Assembly: GCA_011799875.1 (NCBI GenBank)
Contig: CM022301.1
Location: 86,261,667 to 86,325,666 of the forward strand
Direction of reading: 5' to 3'
Source of the DNA: Thinopyrum elongatum
Taxonomy: Eukaryota; Streptophyta; Magnoliopsida; Poales; Poaceae
Length of the DNA stretch: 64,000 nt
Shown piece after piece: positions 58,018-64,000 of the stretch. The notes under the pieces are model-generated. The model had not been told where the DNA came from. It made no database searches and worked only from the letters and a program-made list of their open reading frames with translations. The position numbers were made by a program, and so were the translations under genes. Every line of letters starts with the position of its first letter. Within the stretch, counting starts at the first letter, position 1.

Positions 58018-61000
58018 TGTAAAACCCCCAGTGGTTTGCCATAGTAATCACCCTTCTTGATTATGCCATGTCATCATGATCGACAGTGCTTAATCATCAT
58101 TAGTAATAAATCTCTTTTCAAATTCCAATTCAAATGGAAATTAAAACTGAAAGTGAAAATAAAAGTTGTTCAAATTTGAAAGCTAAATTGTTCATAATAT
58201 TATAAATAATCCAGAGACAATTCTAAAATTGTAACCAACATTTAATAAACAAATTAGTTAACTCAAACATCCTCTAACAGTGGCTGAAAACAATATTTAA
58301 TAGCCTTTTATTTAATCTAAATCAAATATGAAATGATGTTTTGCCCAAACTAGTTTTTGGTGGTAGGGTGCAATGTACTGTGATTTATGGACTAGGTCAC
58401 ACCTTTTACAAAATTCGTTTAGGGCCCTAACAATTAGCAAAGCAGAAAAGAAAAGAAAACAGAAAAAGAGAAAAGCTACTATGCACTTGAGCCCACCAGC
58501 TACAGTGGCGGCCCAGCCACCTCGCCACCCCGTCCCCTTCCACTTCTCATGCCAGGGCTCGCTGTCGAGCAACTGGCACGCGCGAGCCAGGCCCTCCCTC
58601 TGTGCGGTCGACAGTGCGCCCGCGCCCGCACTGGGGATAAGAGCATCTCCTCGCTCTCCCTGGCGAACCCTAGCCACCATTCCCCACCTCGCCCGACGCC
58701 GCCATGATCGGCCTCCGCTGAAGCTCGCGGCCACCGCCTCTGCCTCACCACCGCGACGTGTCCACGAGCTCCGCCGTGCTCCTCTACGCCTCCTACGCCG
58801 ACAAACCGAAGACGAGGGCCACCGAAGTGCCTCCCCGAGCCTTCTTCCTCCTCGGATCGCCGCCGCACAATGTCGCCGATTCCGGCGACCTCGAGCTACC
58901 CCGAGCCCACTGCCCTTTCCCTACGGCTCGCTGTGAGCACCTCCTCCACCTCCCCCTCTCCGTAGCAGCAACTGCCGCCCCCCTTCTCGCCCGAGCTCAC
59001 CGCCGCGCAGCTCGTCGCCGGCGCCGTTCCGGCGACCATTGGGCCCCGTGCCCGTGCCCAGTGGACTCCCCGCATCGCGTAGGGCCTTGCCGCGCTTTTT
59101 GTTCGCTCGCCCGCGCGTTGATTCACTGTTCTCGAGCCGCACCCGAAGCCGCCGCCGCCCACCGTCGTCGTGCTGCTCTATCCCGACCACCCCAGCCGCC
59201 GTGACCCCCACCATCGGACGCGGTGTGCTCTGCTCGTTCCAGCAAGCCCAACCCCGCGTTAAACGGTGCACCATAGCTCGACCCCGAGCTCGCCGGAGCT
59301 CTCGGCCGCGTCCGGCGCTCACCGGCGCTGTTCCGACGACGTCGCTGACATGGCACGCGGGCCCCCAGCCCCAGTGTCACTGCCCGTGGGCCCCCTGGCC
59401 CCAGTTAACCAGGGTCGACGCTGACTGGGCGGGCCCTGTGTCTATGACATGTGGGTCCCGCTCGGTAAAACGTTTTATTAAATAAATAATTGGTTAATTA
59501 AATAAATTAATTAATTAAAACACTAATTACCCACTGACTGCTGGGCCCCACCTGCTAATTAGTTTAAATAGATTAAGCTAACTCTGTTTAATTAACTGAG
59601 TCACTGACATGTGGGCCCCACTGGTCAGGTTTGACCTGGCCGGCCCCCTGTTGACTGCTGACGTCAGCATTACGTCACGATGACGTCACCCTGTACTGTT
59701 CTGGATAATGTTGATTTAATTAAATCCGGAAATTCTAGAAATTAATAAAAACTTTTGAAAATCATATCTTTTAATCCGTAACTCCGATGAAAATAATTTA
59801 TATATGAAAACTGCTCAGAAAAATCCCACGAATCCGAATATGCCCTCCTTTCATCTGTCACATGCTCCTAGCATGCTGAACATGGAACTTCCCTCTCCGG
59901 TCGCCTGTCCGATAAATCCAAAGACCCGGGAAATATCGTCAGATATTCTCCCGCTCCGTCTGATACATGTAGTACTGCGTTAGATCACCTCTGTCACCGC
60001 GTATTGCCATGTTATGCTTTGTGCTGCACTTGTTTGCTCTATATTTATTGTTTCCTTCCCCTCTTCTCTATCATTAGACCCCGACGTCGTCCCCGAGACC
60101 GACGCAGCTCCAGAGACCGACGACACCATTGACAACCTTGCCTTTGCTGCCGAGCAACCAGGCAAGCCCCCCCTTTTGATCATCCCGATATTGCCCATTC
60201 TAGTCCCGACTGCCCCGCTGGATTATCAGAAGATACGATCAACGGGATTGAAGACCAGGCCCCGACACCGCACATCACCCTCCCTTAGTTGTAACGACAC
60301 TGCAGCATTACTATCGAGTGCCGAGGGTGAAACCTCTTGTAGCACTTCCGATCTCGTAACTCTGTAGAGTAGCTATTCGGTTGTGGTCATCGAGGGTGAT
60401 TCCTCCTTCTCCACTTCCGATACGACCCTGTCGTGCAACACACCAAGTGTGAACCCATCGAGGGTGATTCCTCCTAAGTTCACCTTGACGGTTACATCGA
60501 GTAGGAATCTAACGAGGGTGATACCTCGGATTCCCCTGATGTTATGGACACACGGATACTTGGACCTTACACTGTTGCTTGGAAAGGCGGGTCGACCCTG
60601 AGGGGTACCCGCGTGCGCCTAAGTGGCGTGTGATTTGAAGACGGGTTGCCTGGATGGTGCCCGAGTGAGAATACGAGGCGTGGCCGGGCATTCTTAGCCC
60701 TTTCCGCAAGTCCTCGAGACGGGGCGATGGGGTCACATCGATCGTGAGTCTCTGCTCGTTACCGCACCCCCAAGGTACTAACGGTTTGGATATGTGATCT
60801 GAGTGGGCCTCTGGCCTGATAGCACTAACCATCACGTGGGCATAGTATGGGCGTTCTGCATCGTAGCATCAGCCGAAAGCTCTGACAGACGTCCAGTTCA
60901 GCATTGCGGCACGGTCGGATCATGTCGGCCACCTGAGGCGACGCTGGTATCCACCCTGTGCGCAACGACCCGGAGGGTGAGGGGCGATGGCCAAGACCCC

Positions 61001-62013
61001 CTTGCGCTTAGGATATAGACCGGCGGGGACCTCTCTGCTGAGCTGTAGGTAGGGTTGCGATGTGTCGTTTGGTCGAGGCCGGGCAGGACCCAGAAAGTGT
61101 GTCCGGCCGGAGTTAAGCGAGCGTGGTGGGTAAGTTGGTGCACCCCTGCAGGGAAGAACTAATCTATGCATAGCCGGATCCTCGGTAACGGACACTCGGA
61201 GTTGTATCCCGATCAATACAGCTAGAATTGGATACTATGGCTCTGGGATTGCTTCTCGCAGGGAGTCGAGAAGGGATCTCAGGATGAGGGTGATGACTAT
61301 ATGGCTCTGGGATTGCTTTCTCGCAGGGAGTCGAGAAAGGATATCTGGGTGAGGTTGATATCATTACTGCTACATCATACTGTGCTATCTACTCTCTTCT
61401 ATTGCTGCAAGACCGCTGAAGATGATGAAGATGCTAGTCTTCGATAGGACTAGGCTTTCTCTCTATTATGGCATTTCTGCAGCCCAGTCCACATATACAG
61501 CCACTCTTTGATAATGTTGCATATGTAGTGTAGATCCTTACTTGCTGAGTACTTCGAATGAGTACTCACGGTTGCTTTGCTTTCTTTTTCCCCATATACC
61601 CCTTTTGATGCAACCAGATGACGGAGCCCCTGAGACAGCTGCCCCCGCCGATGATCGCTACTACTACCCCGAGGGTGGATACTACTACGAGTTGATGGAC
61701 GACCAGGAGTAGGTTCGGAGGGTCCCAGGCAGGAGGCATACGCCTTTCGATCGTAGTGTTTTATCTTATCCTGCCTTCTAAAGGCCTTTCTGTGTTTTCT
61801 TTTATATCTGTACTCAGATATCTAATGCTTCGGCTGACGCTTGTACGCAAGCTTATGTATTCGAGCCCTCGAGGCCCCTGGCTTGTAATATAAAGCTTGT
61901 ATGACTTTATTTATGTTTTAGAGTTGTGTTGTGATATCTTCTCGTGAGTCCTTAGGCTTGATCGTGTGCATTTGCATGTATGATTAGTGCACGATTGAGC
62001 CGGGGGCGTCACA
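58018..62013 (+). repeat. L1 3' LTR
   Basis: 3996 bases, colinear with the 5' LTR except for a deletion of about 150 bases (relative to about 55436-55585), an 18-base deletion near 58684 and small indels near 58965. It ends at 62013, next to CCAGC. Confidence 0.9.
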
Positions 62014-62018
62014 CCAGC

Positions 62019-62191
62019 AACGGCTGAAGCCTGCCTGGGGACTGGGTCCTGTCGACGTCGAGCACTAAGGTACCGCAAGGATGAAAGGGGGAACCGTGCC
62101 ACAGCAAGAAGCGTAAAACACGGCATTGATTGGAAATAATAAGCATTAAGCTAAAAACGCGACCGTTTTTGACATACCCCCACGGGGCTCG
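62019..62191 (+). other. G4 internal sequence resuming after L1
   Basis: It continues the tandem module broken by L1 (ACGGCTGAAGCC.GC, then GTCGAGCAC and GCAAGGA.GAA, comparable to 52825-52900). No gene is present until the antisense frame at 62192. Confidence 0.5.
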
Positions 62192-63028
62192 TCATGGTTT
62201 TGTGCAGAGATGAAGCAAAAGGAAAAATCCCCTAAAGAGCCACGGACTTGGTGGCGTCACCGGCGACACCGGGGCAACGCTGCTACTACGGTCCGAGCAT
62301 GGCGGCTTGTAGCTATCATCGTCGCTCGAGTCCGATGAGGCGCTGCTGCTGGCGGAGGAGTCGCGGACAAGGCCAAGGGCAAGTTCACCGCCCCTAGCAT
62401 CGCCGCCTTGGCCGCCTCCCCTGGGGCAGCATTCCAGGCGCCGGCCGTCGTTGCCGAAGACCTTGAAGGAGAGCATCGAAGCTCCATCATACTCAAAGTG
62501 GATGGTGTGGCCTCCTTCAAGGCGGCAGGCGCGGGCGATCGCGCCCCATCCCCGGGTCATGAAGACATCGCCAGAGTCGACCACCTCAACTTCCGCCTCA
62601 GAAGCTTGGCTGCAGCATCCGACGTGTTGCAGCCACAACTCAATGGGCCCCCTCGGTGGTGTCTCCCTCACAAGGGATCGTGGGAGCCGGATCCATGTGC
62701 GTGGCGGCATTGCCGCCCACACCACAAACACGCGGGCCATGCCTTCGGCGTGGGTCCGTGAGTGGGGTGGCCGTGCGACCACCGCTTGTCCTTCTCCGCG
62801 GCCCCGCTCCTCGTCACGTCCACCGCCTCCATGAACGGGGCTCTGCGCGCAAACATACCCGGGGACCGGGAAGCCCGGTCGTGCCCGTTCATGCCAAGGC
62901 CGCGTCGCCGTGGGCTCCGCGACGGCATCACGGGAGCAACCAGGCCTCTTCTTCGACGAGAGCAGCTCAGGTTCCACCTGAGGGGTTTTCCCCTTTTCTG
63001 CAGCGGAAAACCTTCTCACCGGTGCCAT
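62192..63028 (-). CDS. Antisense B3-domain-like protein in G4
   Basis: ATG at 63028 (MAPVRRFSAAEKGKTPQ), 278 codons to the stop at 62192, uninterrupted. From about residue 120 the frame reads WIRLPRSLVRE, then VDSGDVFMTRGWGAIARACR, LEGGHTIHFEYDG and LSFKVFGNDGRRLECCP. This order (strand, GD.F...GW..F/I.RA..L..G..I.F.YDG...F.VKVF) is that of plant B3 DNA-binding domains. A Ser/Asp-rich acidic tail follows. A TATA box (CCTATAAAT, 63121-63129) stands 93 bases upstream with a CT-rich leader. The frame is open further upstream to 63421, past the TATA box, which I do not count. It may be a captured host gene or a long-standing passenger of this family; DNA binding is inferred. Confidence 0.6.
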   Translation of the reverse strand: MAPVRRFSAAEKGKTPQVEPELLSSKKRPGCSRDAVAEPTATRPWHERARPGFPVPGYVCAQSPVHGGGGRDEERGRGEGQAVVARPPHSRTHAEGMARVFVVWAAMPPRTWIRLPRSLVRETPPRGPIELWLQHVGCCSQASEAEVEVVDSGDVFMTRGWGAIARACRLEGGHTIHFEYDGASMLSFKVFGNDGRRLECCPRGGGQGGDARGGELALGLVRDSSASSSASSDSSDDDSYKPPCSDRSSSVAPVSPVTPPSPWLFRGFFLLLHLCTKP

Positions 63029-63111
63029 GGACGCTTCGACAAGATGGTGGGATGGAAAGGAAGAAGGAGGAGCAAGCAGCGAGAAGACAGAGATGAGCAG
63101 GGGGCTCTGCC

Positions 63112-63129
63112 CCCTCTCCCATTTATAGG
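63112..63129 (-). promoter_or_regulatory. TATA box of the antisense B3-like gene
   Basis: The minus strand reads CCTATAAATGGGAGAGGG, 93 bases before the ATG at 63028 and about 240 bases inside the 3' LTR of G4. Confidence 0.5.
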
Positions 63130-63370
63130 CGGAGGAAGGCCAACCGCCGGCCTCCCACGATCTCGAGTAATGATGGCTTTTCTGGATGCAGCAGGCAGTT
63201 GTCAAGTCGGACGATTGCCGAGGTAGCGTCGGGAAGCGGAGACGCCCACGTCCCGTCAAGCACCACGCATCAACTCGGTCCGCATGTGATTGGGGCCCGC
63301 GGTGCTTCGCCCTTGCCCTTTGGCTTCGCCCCGAAGCCAAGTCCGAGTGTGCCTTGGGCCCAGGGGCTAC

Positions 63371-64000
63371 TGTCGGTGTTCTGGGAACCAGGGTACCCAG
63401 ACTTGCCTGCCTATGGCCCACGACGTGGCTCTATCAACGGCCTGGTACGGCCCATCTTTAGGATCGGCAAGACAAGACCCTCGCGAGGGGCCAAGCCTCG
63501 CGAGGCGGACAATGCCACGACTTCCGGAGGGAGCGGCCTCCCTAGGCTGGCTCCTGAGGAGCGGAGATTCCTATGCAAGCACCCATCTCATGAGGTTCGG
63601 GTGACGCAAGCCATGACGACCAAGGCCAGGCGGGCGCTAGTGGGCGCAGCATAGCAGGTTTCCTCTTTGGTGCTAAGGAGGAAAGTGCAGACGCGGAGTC
63701 CCGAGGAATCACCCAAAGGTTTCCATTCCCGTGCAACGAGACCAAGACCGCCAAGACGGCATGACGGATGTCATCGCCGAGCCCACCACAACGTCACGAC
63801 CAGAGGCTTTGCAGGCGAAGACCACCTTTCGTCAGGATAAGATGTACTACTTGTCCCCCTTCAAAATTGGCCGTTGTGGGGTCCCTTCCCGCCTACATTT
63901 TGGAGGAAGAGGACCAAGGCCACTATATATAGGTTAGCCACCACCGTAGGAAGGGAGGTCGAATCCTCAGCTCAGACCCACACAAGAACATACCTCGTGA
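63371..64000 (+). repeat. G4 3' LTR, cut by the window end
   Basis: It begins TGTCGGTGTTCTGGGAACC after AGGGGCTAC and is colinear with 48230-48859, including the TATA motif at about 63921. Roughly 240 bases are missing at the right. Confidence 0.88.

Larger units (their letters stand above)
53212..62013 (+). mobile_element. L1: LTR element with about 4-kb LTRs and 0.6-kb interior (LARD/Sukkula-like), nested in G4
   Basis: LTRs 53212-57395 (4184 bases) and 58018-62013 (3996 bases), begin TGTAAC/TGTAAA and end GGGGGCGTCACA. The target duplication CCAGC is perfect (53207-53211, 62014-62018). The internal region is 622 bases with a Met-type primer site and a short frame. LTR-rich, coding-poor elements of this kind are the LARDs; the LTR sequence recalls Sukkula of barley and wheat, from memory. 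It cannot encode its own enzymes. A few percent of sites differ between the LTRs by eye, besides the deletions noted separately. Confidence 0.9.
48230..64000 (+). mobile_element. G4: non-autonomous Gypsy element with antisense B3-like gene, interrupted by L1; right end outside the window
   Basis: 5' LTR 48230-49102; 3' LTR begins at 63371 after AGGGGCTAC and runs off the window. It encodes gag, protease and a small RT remnant in one frame, with no integrase or YVDD box. Between 52.5 and 62.2 kb there are non-coding tandem modules, with L1 inserted at 53211/62014. Near the 3' end an antisense B3-like ORF has its own TATA box. The left flank of the insertion is GGGAG; the matching duplication would lie past position 64000. 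Confidence 0.85.

Noticed and set aside
63029..63421. Longer start for the B3-like frame
   Set aside because: The extra 131 codons cross the TATA box and enter the 3' LTR, so they are unlikely to be translated from this promoter.
1..64000. CRISPR array, prophage, operon or rRNA/tRNA gene
   Set aside because: No regularly spaced direct repeats with unique spacers, no bacterial-type gene spacing and no complete tRNA fold were seen; the window is plant nuclear DNA.

Overview
The window is typical of a large, repeat-rich grass genome, most likely Triticeae (wheat, Aegilops or a close relative). This is inferred from the style of the Gypsy and Copia LTRs, a tRNA-derived SINE of the Au type, Stowaway-like MITEs with CTCCCTCC ends, and a grass-type F-box/LRR gene. 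There is no bacterial, phage or CRISPR content. Most of the 64 kb is nested LTR retrotransposons; host-type genes are few, small, and mostly partial or damaged.

Layout, left to right. (1) 1-5.7 kb: the 5' part of an F-box/LRR gene on the minus strand, a small two-exon gene or pseudogene at 2033-2845 (+), and the possible promoter and first exon of a minus-strand gene near 5.2-5.5 kb. (2) 5705-15188: a complete Gypsy-type element, G1, on the minus strand (449-bp LTRs, target duplication CCGAC). It has gag and protease but no visible RT or integrase; that space holds a plus-strand, intron-containing gene with its own TATA box. (3) 15636-20732: G2, a related non-coding Gypsy derivative with a truncated 3' LTR. 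(4) 20.7-29.8 kb: AT-rich spacer with MITEs, tandem duplications, a degraded minus-strand gene-like locus near 25.2-25.9 kb, microsatellites, a SINE and a solo LTR remnant. (5) 29788-44336: S1, a 14.5-kb Copia element of Sirevirus (Maximus-like) layout (1.48-kb LTRs, target duplication CATAC). It has gag, pol and a third ORF of about 1230 codons that appears to have its own promoter and leader intron. (6) 44.9-46.9 kb: a damaged, unrecognised host-type gene with a tandemly duplicated exon, caught between S1 and the next insertion. (7) 46884-48229: the 3' LTR and internal end of a minus-strand Gypsy element, G3. (8) 48230-64000 and beyond: G4, a plus-strand Gypsy element with a gag-protease-RT-remnant reading frame and, near its 3' end, an antisense ORF resembling a plant B3 domain. 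(9) 53212-62013: L1, nested inside G4 (target duplication CCAGC), with about 4-kb LTRs and only 0.6 kb of internal sequence.

Two themes recur. First, non-LTR promoters inside retrotransposons: G1 and G4 each carry an antisense gene with a TATA box close to its ATG, G3 shows a similar TATA box, and S1's third ORF has promoter-like sequence ahead of it. Second, decay is dominated by TAG codons where related proteins would plausibly have Gln (CAG). In G4 all five in-frame stops are of this kind, as expected if methylated CHG cytosines were deaminated.

All family names rest on motif reading. No similarity search was possible, and splice sites are inferred from GT/AG position, reading phase and open frame.
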